Assembly: GCF_026391055.1 (NCBI RefSeq)
Contig: NZ_JAPLET010000024.1
Coordinates: forward strand, 124,001-188,000
Length of the DNA: 64,000 nucleotides
Source of the DNA: Spirosoma sp.
Lineage (GTDB): Bacteria > Bacteroidota > Bacteroidia > Cytophagales > Spirosomataceae
Reading direction: 5' to 3'
Shown here: positions 9,043 through 17,670 of the stretch, in pieces
Layout: every line of letters starts with the position of its first letter
Position numbering within the stretch: the stretch's first letter is position 1
Notes under the pieces: model-generated
What the model saw: the letters and a program-made list of their open reading frames with translations, nothing else
Database searches by the model: none
Told to the model about the DNA's origin: nothing
Program-made: the position numbers and the translations under genes

Positions 9043-9507
9043 TTAGAAAACCTCCTGTATCTGATAGGCCATCTTATTAAACGTGACGGCATCGCCTACT
9101 TTATGTCCTGCCAGCAGTGACCCAATGGGTGATGCCGACGATACAGCAAAGTAATCTACTCCATCAAGAGTAATCTTTCCGGCACCTATACTGATAAAAA
9201 ACAGACCCCGGTTAGTGACGGCTACGCTACCAGGCTGCACTTTTTCATAGATTTTTTCGATAGCCAGTTGCATCAACTCCTGCTCAATCTTTACGGCTTC
9301 GGCCAGTAGTTGCGCGTGTCGATCTCTCTCGAGTTGAGCCATTGCCCGACCCGTCTCGTACTTATCTCCCGCACTGCTTTTTGATTCTGAATTAGCGGCT
9401 TCCTGAGCGGCTTCCATAGCCTGCCGGGCGGTGTCGATACGTTTTTGAACGTAGTTCTGGCATAACGCCCAAAGCCCTGCTTTAATTTGGTGGTGTGTAT
9501 CTGTCAA
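9043..9507 (-). CDS. GreA/GreB-like elongation factor family protein
   Basis: A 154-residue cytosolic protein with an N-terminal coiled coil (about residues 1-85, including SSAGDKYETGRAMAQLERD) and a C-terminal FKBP-like fold. The latter ends in the Gre-type block SASPIGSLLAGHKVGDAVTF. True GreA/GreB proteins rescue backtracked RNA polymerase with an acidic coiled-coil tip. Here the tip region differs, so transcript cleavage cannot be assumed. Homologues in Bacteroidota are often mislabelled 3-oxoacyl-ACP synthase. Role is unknown beyond likely RNA polymerase interaction. Confidence 0.75.
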   Translation of the reverse strand: MTDTHHQIKAGLWALCQNYVQKRIDTARQAMEAAQEAANSESKSSAGDKYETGRAMAQLERDRHAQLLAEAVKIEQELMQLAIEKIYEKVQPGSVAVTNRGLFFISIGAGKITLDGVDYFAVSSASPIGSLLAGHKVGDAVTFNKMAYQIQEVF

Positions 9508-9630
9508 GTTGATGTCGATTAGTTAGTCAGTACCATTCCCGACCGGCGGTTAAACTTACGCGAGAATGACAACTCGCCAAACCGCAAACAGGTTCATAGC
9601 CGCACCCGGAAACAGCGTTACGGACGGACC

Positions 9631-12057
9631 TTAGAACTCTCCTTCGCCGGGCTCTTTCATCTTCTTTTTGGCCTGATGCAGCCGGTAATTCAATGTCAGG
9701 TTAAATTGACGCAAGCGCCCCTGTGAGCTACTTTCTGTGTAGAAGTTGGCCCCTTCAGTAATGGAGCGATACCGGCGTGAGTTGAACACATCGATCACGT
9801 TGAATACCAGCGTTCCGTTACTGTTAAGAATGTCTTTGCTGAACGACAGATCCAGCGTGGCGATGGCTTTTCGGCTCCCCTGGGGCGTCTTCTGTGGTGC
9901 CTCATAGTTGCCCCGCAGTTGAATATCCGTGTTTCTCATCACGGTGAAACGAGACGACAACCGGGTAAACCAACTGTACGTATCGCTCTGGTAACTCGCG
10001 TCCAGATTTCCGCCATTCGTAATAGCCCGAAAAAAGTTGACGCTTCCGTCCAGCTTCCACCATTTATAGAGCGCATAAGAGCCCGTAAATTCTGCGCCGT
10101 ACGAGTCCTCAGTAGCAAGATTTTCGGGGCGGGTGGTGGAATTCCCTTGCTCACTAACCCGCCGAATCCGAATGATTTTACCCGTTGTGTGCCGGTAATA
10201 AATCGATGAACTCATCGACCCTTTTTCGACATACTTGATGTGGCCAATCTCGAACGCATTCGTGAATTCGGGATTCAGATCGGGATTCCCGCTGAAGAAG
10301 TTACGGTTATCGCTGAAGGTCATAAACGGGCTCAAATCGTTGTACTGCGGCCTGCGCACCCGTCGGCTGTAACTGACTTGTAAAGCATGCTGGTGGGGCA
10401 GATCGTAGGTAGCGTGCACGCTCGGGAAGAGGTTGGCGTAGCTGCGCGGATTCACGTCGTTGGTTTGCTTGAGGGTGGTTGTCACGTCGGTCCACTCCGC
10501 CCGAATCCCCATTTGGTACGAAAATTTACGAATCTTGTTGCCCACAATTCCGTAGAGTGCATTGATCTTTTCAACGTACAGGAAATCATTGGTCAGGCCC
10601 GGCAAGGGTGTCCAGGGTCCACCCAGAGTCTGCTGCGTAACGGTGTAATCATTGGTCATATCCCGCGAGCTTAGGCGCATCCCGCCTTCCAGTTTACCAT
10701 CTTTGGCGAACGGCTGCACATAATCGACCTGAATCAGCAGTTGTTTCTCAGTTTCGTCATTAATCGAACGCTGGAGCACATCCGGTATGGCCGAGGGTTT
10801 CCCATCTGGCTGGAGCGTTTTCTGGGTAAAGAACTGGTCCGATTTTTCCCAGTTATCGAGGTAGCGAATGTCGGCGGTAAGTTCATGTCCCTGCCGGGCA
10901 AACGTTTTCTTATAACTCACTACATACTCCGAGTTTGGCTCTGTCTCGGTTTCATCCTGCGTTCGGTTCGTAATTGCCTGAACGGTATGGTTTGAGTTGG
11001 GCAGATAGTCCAAGTACTGAATGTCTGCGAAGCGCTTGCCCTTGCTGAGTCGCCAAGTATATGACCCCGTAAGGATACTCTTTGGACTGAAATAATAGTC
11101 GATCCCAGCACGGGCATTGTTATTCTGGCCTTTAAGGTTATTGGTCGAATTTTGCCGATAGACAAAAGTTGAAGCACTATCGTACACTTCCTGATACAGC
11201 GAACTGCGGCCGGGCGTATTCCGGAATGAAGCCGTGTAATTGACGAAAAAATTCAGGTTCTTACGTCGGTAGTTGACGTTGGCGGCAGCTCCGAAATTGC
11301 TCGGATAGCCCGTAATTACGTCGAACGAACCGTTGATACCTTCTTTCCGCTCTTTCTTGAGCACGATGTTGATGATACCTCCCATTCCCTCGGCTTCGTA
11401 ACGAGCTGATGGATTCGTAATGACCTCAACCCGCTCAATAATGCTGCCCTGCAATTGCTGAAGCCCGCTACCGCCTTTGAAACTTACCAGACCGGAGGGT
11501 TTACCATCAATTAGAATACGAACGCTGTTGCTGCCACGAAGGCTTACATTACCCTCTCCATCAACGGCCACCGAGGGTATGTTTTTCAGAATATCCGATG
11601 CGGTTCCACCGGCGTTTGCCAGATCTTTACCGACGTTGAAAATCCGTTTGTCGAGGGCTAGTTCCATCTGGCTCTTCTCGCCCATTACCACCACCTCATC
11701 CAGTCGTTTTGCCGTTGCCGTCAGGGTCACAGTGCCTAGTTGCTTATCCTGATCACCTAGCGCAAACCCCGGACTAATCTTCTCCTGAAAAGATACGGCA
11801 CTCACTTTCAAAAAATAGTTTCCCGGTTTGATTTGCAGCGCAAACATACCGGCTTCATCGGCCACTACTCCCTTCACCAGTACGGAGTCTGCCAATCGAT
11901 GCAAAGCAACGGTTGTAAAGGGAATGGGCGCTTTCTTTTCGTCAATAACGGTACCTCGCACCCAGGCCTGGCGTTGGTTATCAACAGCCTGGGCAACAGA
12001 CAGAATTGGCAACAAAAAGAAGAAGAGAACAATAAGGTGTGTAGACGTTCGATGCAT
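9631..12057 (-). CDS. TonB-dependent outer membrane receptor-like protein
   Basis: An 808-residue outer-membrane beta-barrel protein with the Bacteroidota domain order. A signal peptide (from ATG 12057: MHRTSTHLIVLFFFLLPIL) is followed by a carboxypeptidase-regulatory-like domain (about 35-120, VRGTVIDEKKAPIPFTTVAL). A TonB plug follows (about 130-230, SDILKNIPSVAVDGEGNVSL and ARYEAEGMGGIINIVLKKE). The last part is a barrel of the outer-membrane-protein beta-barrel family 3. The open frame extends nine codons upstream, but the signal peptide fits 12057. No SusD-like partner is next to it, so it is not a classical polysaccharide locus. The imported ligand cannot be read from the sequence. Confidence 0.9.
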   Translation of the reverse strand: MHRTSTHLIVLFFFLLPILSVAQAVDNQRQAWVRGTVIDEKKAPIPFTTVALHRLADSVLVKGVVADEAGMFALQIKPGNYFLKVSAVSFQEKISPGFALGDQDKQLGTVTLTATAKRLDEVVVMGEKSQMELALDKRIFNVGKDLANAGGTASDILKNIPSVAVDGEGNVSLRGSNSVRILIDGKPSGLVSFKGGSGLQQLQGSIIERVEVITNPSARYEAEGMGGIINIVLKKERKEGINGSFDVITGYPSNFGAAANVNYRRKNLNFFVNYTASFRNTPGRSSLYQEVYDSASTFVYRQNSTNNLKGQNNNARAGIDYYFSPKSILTGSYTWRLSKGKRFADIQYLDYLPNSNHTVQAITNRTQDETETEPNSEYVVSYKKTFARQGHELTADIRYLDNWEKSDQFFTQKTLQPDGKPSAIPDVLQRSINDETEKQLLIQVDYVQPFAKDGKLEGGMRLSSRDMTNDYTVTQQTLGGPWTPLPGLTNDFLYVEKINALYGIVGNKIRKFSYQMGIRAEWTDVTTTLKQTNDVNPRSYANLFPSVHATYDLPHQHALQVSYSRRVRRPQYNDLSPFMTFSDNRNFFSGNPDLNPEFTNAFEIGHIKYVEKGSMSSSIYYRHTTGKIIRIRRVSEQGNSTTRPENLATEDSYGAEFTGSYALYKWWKLDGSVNFFRAITNGGNLDASYQSDTYSWFTRLSSRFTVMRNTDIQLRGNYEAPQKTPQGSRKAIATLDLSFSKDILNSNGTLVFNVIDVFNSRRYRSITEGANFYTESSSQGRLRQFNLTLNYRLHQAKKKMKEPGEGEF

Positions 12058-12479
12058 AGTTGAGTAGCCAACGCGTAAAAGCAAGGGAGGAGCGTAAGAG
12101 ATTTGTTTAAACCGTACTTATCACATAAAGGCGAATAATCAGCGCATCTACCAGTAATCAATTGTAGAATAAAGAATACCGGTGAAGATGATGGCTCATT
12201 TGATTTCTATTTCTTGGATAAGTATAATTTCTCAGCTTAACACAAACCCCCGCCTATTATTCTTTTCTACAAAAAAAGAATACTTATTCACTTCATTATT
12301 TACAATAATTTATTGCTTAAATACCCTTTATAATAACTTTCGGCAACGTTTGCATAAAAATAGTGAGCGATTTATTTCTTTATTTCTAGTTTAATTTTGA
12401 AACTTATAGACCACAGAAGTAAATGTATTAGAGGTAGAGGCATACCTTCTCTCCGAAAAATACATAAAACAGTATTAGC
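12058..12479. promoter_or_regulatory. AT-rich divergent intergenic region
   Basis: About 420 bp between the TonB-dependent receptor and the GntR-family gene, visibly richer in A and T than its flanks. On the plus strand a TAATTTTG at 12392-12399 matches the Bacteroidota -7 element TAnnTTTG, 80 bp before the GntR start, but there is no clear -33 TTG at the right distance. An 11-bp near-palindrome (GCAACGTTTGC, 12343-12353) could be an operator for the adjacent regulator. No open reading frame here looks real. Confidence 0.4.
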
Positions 12480-13577
12480 ATGGTTGATAAAATGGTTACG
12501 CAGAATCAGGGTCGTCGTCAACCGTACGGAAGCTTTGTTGATGTCTATTGCAGCACCTTTTCTCCGGTTTACAAGCTTCAGTTCAACCCAAAAGATAAAA
12601 CGCCTAAGTACAAGCAGATTGTCCACTCTGTTATCACAGATATTGAGCGGGGTGTTCTGAAAAACAATGAGCAGTTGCCCTCGATCAGTGAATTGAGCGT
12701 TGAATATTATCTGGCCCGCGATACCGTTGAGAAAGCGTACCGAGAACTCCGGGAGCGTGGCTACATCACGTCGGTGCAGGGAAAGGGTTATTATGTGCAG
12801 AGTCAGTCGACTACCAAACTTAAGATTCTGCTGGTCTTTAATAAGCTTAGCTCGTACAAGAAAATAATCTATTACGCTTTCCTAAAAGCACTCGGCGACA
12901 AAGCAACGGTTGATCTTCAGATTCACCATTACAACGCGCGTCATTTCCAAGAGATAATTGAGAAGAATTTAGGTAAATACAACTATTATGTTGTTATGCC
13001 GCACTTCACCCAAGAGTTGGATAAAGCCAATTATCTGGACGTTCTCGAATCCATACCCGCCAATGAATTGGTATTGCTCGACAAGGACGTTTCGGAATTA
13101 GGAAGTTCTCCCCTTAGTGTTTACCAGAACTTCGACAAAGACATCTGCGAAGCACTGGAAAACGCGCAGGATTTGCTGAAAAAATACAGCCGAATGGTAC
13201 TCACACTGCCCAGCGATGGCAATTACCCTTCCGAAATAGCGCATGGGTTCCGTTCGTTCTGCATCAATTACGAAAAGGAGTTCAGCATCAAGGAGAACGC
13301 CATCGATGAAACCATTCAGCCGGGAACAGCCTATGTAGTTGTGGAAGAAACGGACCTATCGGAGTTAGTAAAGAAAGTCCGCCAGTCCAACTACGAACTC
13401 GGTCAGGAAATTGGCATTATTTCCTTCAATGAAACAACGCTTAAAGAGTTGCTGAACATCACAGTCATCACCACCGACTTCGAAGCAATGGGCTACACTG
13501 CAGCCTCCCTCTTACTCGACAACAAGCGGATTAAAGTCAAAAATCCGTTTTATATGATCCGGCGCGGGTCGTTGTGA
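12480..13577 (+). CDS. GntR-family regulator with sugar-binding-like sensor domain
   Basis: A 365-residue cytosolic transcription factor. Residues about 40-105 form a GntR winged helix-turn-helix: KYKQIVHSVITDIERGVL, then LPSISELSVEYYLARDTVEK and the wing GYITSVQGKGYYV. The C-terminal 250 residues look like a LacI-type periplasmic-binding-protein fold (LKILLVFNKLSSYKKIIYY at its start; ALENAQDLLKKY and GIISFNETTLKELL later). That is an arrangement known in Bacteroidota sugar-pathway regulators. The effector is unknown. It is divergent from the TonB receptor gene, which it might control. Confidence 0.88.
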   Translation: MVDKMVTQNQGRRQPYGSFVDVYCSTFSPVYKLQFNPKDKTPKYKQIVHSVITDIERGVLKNNEQLPSISELSVEYYLARDTVEKAYRELRERGYITSVQGKGYYVQSQSTTKLKILLVFNKLSSYKKIIYYAFLKALGDKATVDLQIHHYNARHFQEIIEKNLGKYNYYVVMPHFTQELDKANYLDVLESIPANELVLLDKDVSELGSSPLSVYQNFDKDICEALENAQDLLKKYSRMVLTLPSDGNYPSEIAHGFRSFCINYEKEFSIKENAIDETIQPGTAYVVVEETDLSELVKKVRQSNYELGQEIGIISFNETTLKELLNITVITTDFEAMGYTAASLLLDNKRIKVKNPFYMIRRGSL

Positions 13578-13636
13578 TTTGGTAAGGTATGTGGAGTGGT
13601 GAAGTACGTATAGTGAAAAACCAGAGGTTGTTGTTT

Positions 13637-13662
13637 GGTGTCGGGTTCTTCAACCCGACACC
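13637..13662. repeat. 11-bp perfect stem-loop, CTTC loop
   Basis: Arms 13637-13647 (GGTGTCGGGTT) and 13652-13662 pair exactly around CTTC. It lies between the convergent GntR and RidA genes and may act as a bidirectional terminator, without a U-tract. Its apex (GGTTCTTCAACC) closely resembles that of the stem-loop at 35054-35095. Confidence 0.65.
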
Positions 13663-13722
13663 ACCAGCTGAATAGTTTAATACTCTAATTTTAAACATTA
13701 TGCAGGTCACCTCGGCAACAGA

Positions 13723-14178
13723 TTACTTCTTTTTCTGAGGCATGGCGGCTGTCATGGTCATCTCGACACTGGACCCGAAAACCAGTTTGGCTGCCCCAAT
13801 AGTAGCTCGGGCAGGGTACGATCCTTCTTTGAAATACTGCTTGTAAATGGCATTCATCTTTGGAAAATCGTCCATGTTGCTCAGATAAACTGTCACGTTG
13901 ACCACGTCATCGAGAGACGCCCCGGCATCTTCCAGAATGGTCTTGATGTTCTTGATAGTCTGCACCGTTTCTGCTTCAACACCGCCCTCTACCAGTTTAC
14001 CGGTTTGCGGATCTGTTCCTACCTGACCCGATACGAACAGAAATCCATTGCTTATCACCCCCGGGCTAAAGGGATAAGGCGTTGCGGGCGCAACCCGCGC
14101 TTTTACGATCTGTTTGTGCTGACCGGACACCGAAAAACTTACACTGACCGCCAAGAGGCAAAGGAATAAATACTTCAT
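13723..14178 (-). CDS. RidA-family (YjgF/YER057c/UK114) protein, exported
   Basis: RidA proteins hydrolyse reactive enamines/imines from PLP enzymes; related subgroups have other substrates. The 151-residue product carries a signal peptide (MKYLFLCLLAVSVSFSVSGQ) before the roughly 125-residue domain, which is unusual for a cytosolic enzyme family but common in Bacteroidota. Domain landmarks are FLFVSGQVGTDPQTGKLVEGG, KTILEDAGASLDDVVNVTVYL and the PARATIGAAKLV segment, with the Arg that binds the substrate carboxylate in canonical RidA. It is followed on the same strand by nothing nearby; an alpha/beta hydrolase lies upstream, 43 bp away. Confidence 0.9.
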   Translation of the reverse strand: MKYLFLCLLAVSVSFSVSGQHKQIVKARVAPATPYPFSPGVISNGFLFVSGQVGTDPQTGKLVEGGVEAETVQTIKNIKTILEDAGASLDDVVNVTVYLSNMDDFPKMNAIYKQYFKEGSYPARATIGAAKLVFGSSVEMTMTAAMPQKKK

Positions 14179-14221
14179 AGTAGAGAATGATTTATAGGTT
14201 GTAATAAATTAAATAGGCTCT

Positions 14222-15133
14222 TTATTTCGACAGAAAATCCCGCAAAATTGTGTTGTACTCATCTTTTGCGTTGAGGTAAGGAAAATGTCCCTTTTCGTGA
14301 AAAGTGTGCACCCGTGCCGCCTTGTAATATTGTTTCAATTGCGTTCGCAGTTCGGCGGGCACGAGCGGGTCGTTGTCCGACTCCAGAATAAGCAACGGAA
14401 TTTTGGTTTGATTTCCGTCGATTGGCTTAAACTTATCCACCACGCAATGATAGCGAGCCAGAAACTGCCCCTTCGACATCCGCCCATACGTGTTTTCGAG
14501 CAGCTGCGCCCCGACGAGCGGATTGTTCTCTGATGCAGGAATAACCACATCCGTCAAATTTTGCCGCAACCCACCCATTACAAGCCATTCGGGTAACCAG
14601 GCCGCTACGGCTACCTTCCCCTTATTTTTTTCTTCCAGCAGATCGTTCTTTGGAAAGGTATTCCCAAAAACCGCCTTCGTAACCCGTTGCGGATAGGCTG
14701 TGGCCAAATACTGTGTAAGGTAACCACCCAGCGAACTCCCCACCACAATTGTCGAATCGACATTCTCTTTATCAAGAATGTCGATAATACCTTTACCCAG
14801 GGTAACGAGGTTATCAATGGGTGGATAGGTAACACTGATGACGCGATAGGTGGGGCTAAATTCGTTCATCTGCTGCCACCAGAAGTCGTAGCCACCCGTC
14901 ATACCGTGCAAAAAAAGGATTGTTTCGGGTCCTTTCCCTAACACAGCATAGGTCCAGTCGTAACCCTGGGTGTTTATGGTTGACGTGGGCAGCTTTCGAA
15001 AAGCCGCCAGACCATCGATGGGAGCTTTATCGATTCCGGTGTATAAAGTAAGGGCATCTTTTTCAGGAACAGGATACAGGTAAATGCCTGCGATCAGGAG
15101 AAGGGGAACAAACCAAAGTAATCGTTTTTCCAT
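14222..15133 (-). CDS. Alpha/beta-fold hydrolase, membrane-anchored
   Basis: A 303-residue serine hydrolase. From the ATG at 15133 it starts with one hydrophobic segment (LLWFVPLLLIAGIYLYPV) that is either an anchor or an uncleaved signal. The fold then shows the oxyanion block ILFLHGMTGGYDFWW, the nucleophile elbow VVGSSLGGYL (Ser in GSSLG), the Asp in LESDNDPLV and the catalytic His in EKGHFPYL. The substrate cannot be told. The RidA gene follows 43 bp downstream on the same strand, so the two may be co-transcribed. Confidence 0.87.
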   Translation of the reverse strand: MEKRLLWFVPLLLIAGIYLYPVPEKDALTLYTGIDKAPIDGLAAFRKLPTSTINTQGYDWTYAVLGKGPETILFLHGMTGGYDFWWQQMNEFSPTYRVISVTYPPIDNLVTLGKGIIDILDKENVDSTIVVGSSLGGYLTQYLATAYPQRVTKAVFGNTFPKNDLLEEKNKGKVAVAAWLPEWLVMGGLRQNLTDVVIPASENNPLVGAQLLENTYGRMSKGQFLARYHCVVDKFKPIDGNQTKIPLLILESDNDPLVPAELRTQLKQYYKAARVHTFHEKGHFPYLNAKDEYNTILRDFLSK

Positions 15134-15319
15134 AGAAAGCACAAAAATGAAGGACAAGGTACGTGGGTAAAAATAACCACTTAAACGGAATCCGGACAGC
15201 TTTCCAGAATTCTTTCATCTTTTGTTCCAGAAAGTTCAATAGTCGGTGTTTCGCTACCCTTTACAGCACTTAAAGCAAGCTAACTTACAGGTACAATCAA
15301 CCCCAATTCAACGAACGTC

Positions 15320-15709
15320 ATGGTTAAACGCATCCTCCTGTTCAGTATCGCCTTCTTCGGCTGGCGCTTTTCTCAAGCTCAGACCCCTCAACGTGCTCAA
15401 ACGTCGTCGGACAGCATTATGATAACGATCTTCCTAAAGCATCAGCAGGACAAAAGCCTGAAGCAGATTCAGGAAATACAGAATCAGAACAAGTTTCTGG
15501 AGATGTTTCCGCCCAAAGAAGCCCGTGTGATTTCGTGGTACGTCATGATGGGCATCGGGCAGGTGGTCACCGTCCGCATTCCTGCCAAAGATCTGAGGAC
15601 CCTCAACCTGACCATCGAGAATGGAGCCTGGGGTGCCTACAACACCGAGTTTTATCCCACTTATGACTTCGTACCGGTCTGGCAAAACGCCATTAAGAAT
15701 AAGAAGTGA
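15320..15709 (+). CDS. Small exported protein, unknown function
   Basis: A 129-residue product with a convincing signal peptide (MVKRILLFSIAFFGWRFSQAQ). The mature part of about 108 residues contains a helix rich in Lys, Gln and Glu (KSLKQIQEIQNQNKFLEMF), then VTVRIPAKDLRTLNLTIENG. Proteins with this pattern recur in Bacteroidota genomes without a known role. There are no catalytic motifs. Monocistronic. Confidence 0.65.
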   Translation: MVKRILLFSIAFFGWRFSQAQTPQRAQTSSDSIMITIFLKHQQDKSLKQIQEIQNQNKFLEMFPPKEARVISWYVMMGIGQVVTVRIPAKDLRTLNLTIENGAWGAYNTEFYPTYDFVPVWQNAIKNKK

Positions 15710-16069
15710 CGGCTGGGTTGACGGAGCGGTTATAATCGGTGCTACAGCCACTACTCTTCAGCAAACACACAGTAGTAATTCATTATTATTACCCTATCGT
15801 AAAACAGTCGCGCAGCAGTTGGGGTCCTACTTGGCCCTGTCAGGGTATTTCTAAAGAAACAACGACCGACTGACCGTCGGGTGACCAGTCTACTTGATCA
15901 GTTCGGAGTTGGTTCGGGCCAACAGACGGGATGCCCTACGCGAAGCGATGAGGGCGCAATAAATCCACTTTCCTAACGACTTAATTAAGATTTTAGGTAA
16001 CATTATGCTTAGTATTGAATACAAACTTCAAACCAAACGCGGTTTTGTCTTTGCCAACAACTCAGTTCT
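15710..16069. other. 360-bp intergenic region, nothing identified
   Basis: Both strands and all frames were read; no convincing gene, tRNA cloverleaf or repeat is visible. Only a weak 5-bp hairpin (GTTGG/CCAAC, near 15910-15925) stands out. Confidence 0.5.
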
Positions 16070-16507
16070 ATGTCTGCCGATAAAACTATTTACCTGTTAG
16101 TTGTGCTACTTTCTGCCCCCTTTCTGGCATCAGCACAAAAAGTAGCCAACACAAAATTGGCAACCAAAGTAAACGCAATCGACCTCACCAATAAGGTATT
16201 TCTTATGGGCGAGGAAGGAGATACTAGTGAGGCCGGAAAAGATTTGCACCTTTTTTTCCTCTTTCACAAGGAAGGTCGCGCTACATTCCGAACCCAAAGA
16301 GGTAATACTATTATTAAAGACAGTCCGCTTAGTTGGCGATTTACAGGAGACTCACTCTGGTTGCAACCCAGCCCAATTTCACTGGAAGCAGACGGAAAGA
16401 CACAACTAATTGAGCGTGATCCAATAAAGTATTACCTTATAAAAACGCCAAGCGGTTATCTACTTAAAGGGAAAGCCGACCAGATGCATTTAATTGAGCA
16501 GAAATAG
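16070..16507 (+). CDS. Small exported lipocalin-like protein
   Basis: A 145-residue product with a signal peptide (TIYLLVVLLSAPFLASAQ). The mature part is mostly predicted beta-strands with the order seen in short lipocalin-like domains (FHKEGRATFRTQRGN, then LSWRFTGDSLWLQPS, ending YLLKGKADQMHLIEQ). That resemblance is by strand pattern only. Base composition is more AT-rich than the genes further left. It stands alone, between two non-coding gaps of over 300 bp. Confidence 0.6.
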   Translation: MSADKTIYLLVVLLSAPFLASAQKVANTKLATKVNAIDLTNKVFLMGEEGDTSEAGKDLHLFFLFHKEGRATFRTQRGNTIIKDSPLSWRFTGDSLWLQPSPISLEADGKTQLIERDPIKYYLIKTPSGYLLKGKADQMHLIEQK

Positions 16508-16899
16508 GGGAATTGGCAGGCTTATTTGGTTGGCCTATTAAGTAGCGTGGCTTGTCAGACGAAAGCTGGCAAACCTTTTTATTGAGATACTCAATCGGGT
16601 CCATTCCTGTGTCGACCGGAATTAATTAACGAACCTAAACCATCTGACCGGGGTGTTTGTGCTGTTAGTGGAGACCCGGAAATGGAAGCCCAAAGTGTTC
16701 ATGCGAGTCGTATCTCGTGTCGGCCGATGCTAATTCACTACGTTGTTTTCGGCTTTTGCTAGTTTACCCAACGACTATGAGTATTGATAGTGAGCCCCCC
16801 CTTAAAACAAGAGCTTACATCTTTACACACTCATCATATTAGACTGCAAAATCTCCTTCGGGATGGGCTTTCTGTTGACGGGAAGCTGCCTTTTTTTCT
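16508..16899. other. 392-bp intergenic region flanking an AT-rich orphan
   Basis: No gene is supported on either strand. An 8-C homopolymer runs 16794-16801. Together with 17383-17670 it frames the orphan gene at 16900-17382, which suggests an inserted or decayed segment. Confidence 0.45.
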
Positions 16900-17382
16900 T
16901 TACAGGTTAACGAGATTAGTATTGATTCGTAAGTTTTCTAAGCTCCATCTAATACCCCGTAAAATAATTTCGCGATTAACTTGCATAGAGAAATCGTTGT
17001 CAACCTCCCAATTTTTACTTTTTAAGTCTGAGAGACTTGTATTTTTTGTTACTGTCCAACCAGACAGGTCTTGAGTGTATTCTTTCGTAATCTTCAAATA
17101 CTGTCGACCCTTAAACTTAAACTTTTCCAAGTGAAAAGCTGAAATGTATTGATCAGATAAGTCATATATTAAAAATAACTCGCTCGAATCTTCCTCCACA
17201 AGAGCCTTCCAATAATTCAGCAAATCTCTAAAAATAGCCTTTACTGATAATTCATACCCAGTATTCTCATTTTTCTTGATTTCGAGGAAATTGGCTACAT
17301 AGGAGAAATCCGCTTTTTGAATTGAATTATCCGTAATTATAATAATATCGGTGGTTTGAAAATCAAGTAAAAACCTTATCAT
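16900..17382 (-). CDS. Orphan cytosolic protein, AT-rich, unknown function
   Basis: A 160-residue product not recognised. It lacks a signal peptide and membrane spans. It begins with short beta-strands (MIRFLLDFQTTDIIIITDNS), has an acidic centre (EEDSSELFLIYDLSDQY) and ends in an amphipathic helix. The codons are strongly A/T-biased compared with the flanking genes, and noncoding gaps of about 390 and 290 bp surround it. These traits are frequent in acquired immunity-type or defence-accessory genes, but there is no partner toxin in view, so no function is assigned. Confidence 0.5.
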   Translation of the reverse strand: MIRFLLDFQTTDIIIITDNSIQKADFSYVANFLEIKKNENTGYELSVKAIFRDLLNYWKALVEEDSSELFLIYDLSDQYISAFHLEKFKFKGRQYLKITKEYTQDLSGWTVTKNTSLSDLKSKNWEVDNDFSMQVNREIILRGIRWSLENLRINTNLVNL

Positions 17383-17670
17383 TCTTAAATTAAAACCGTT
17401 TTTTACGACGCTTGCCTTCTAAGCCTAGACCCGCCCCTGTACGCCCAAGTTGTCCTGACGAGACGTGAACACTGTCACAGGTGACCCGCCTTGAACTCAC
17501 ATCATGGGCGGGCCACCCAATATACTATTGTACGCAACAACGCGGAACTTTGTTATCCATCTTATTAACCACCTTTGGCCCAGCAGCCCCTTTAAACACA
17601 TGCATTATCAACAAAAGAACACATCCACTCTCACACCACCAAACTAACTATGCATCAGACAACTAAGCCC

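Noticed and set aside
15710-16069. Possible tRNA in the gap (GGTTCGGGCC resembles a T-arm)
   Set aside because: No acceptor, D or anticodon arm can be matched at correct distances.
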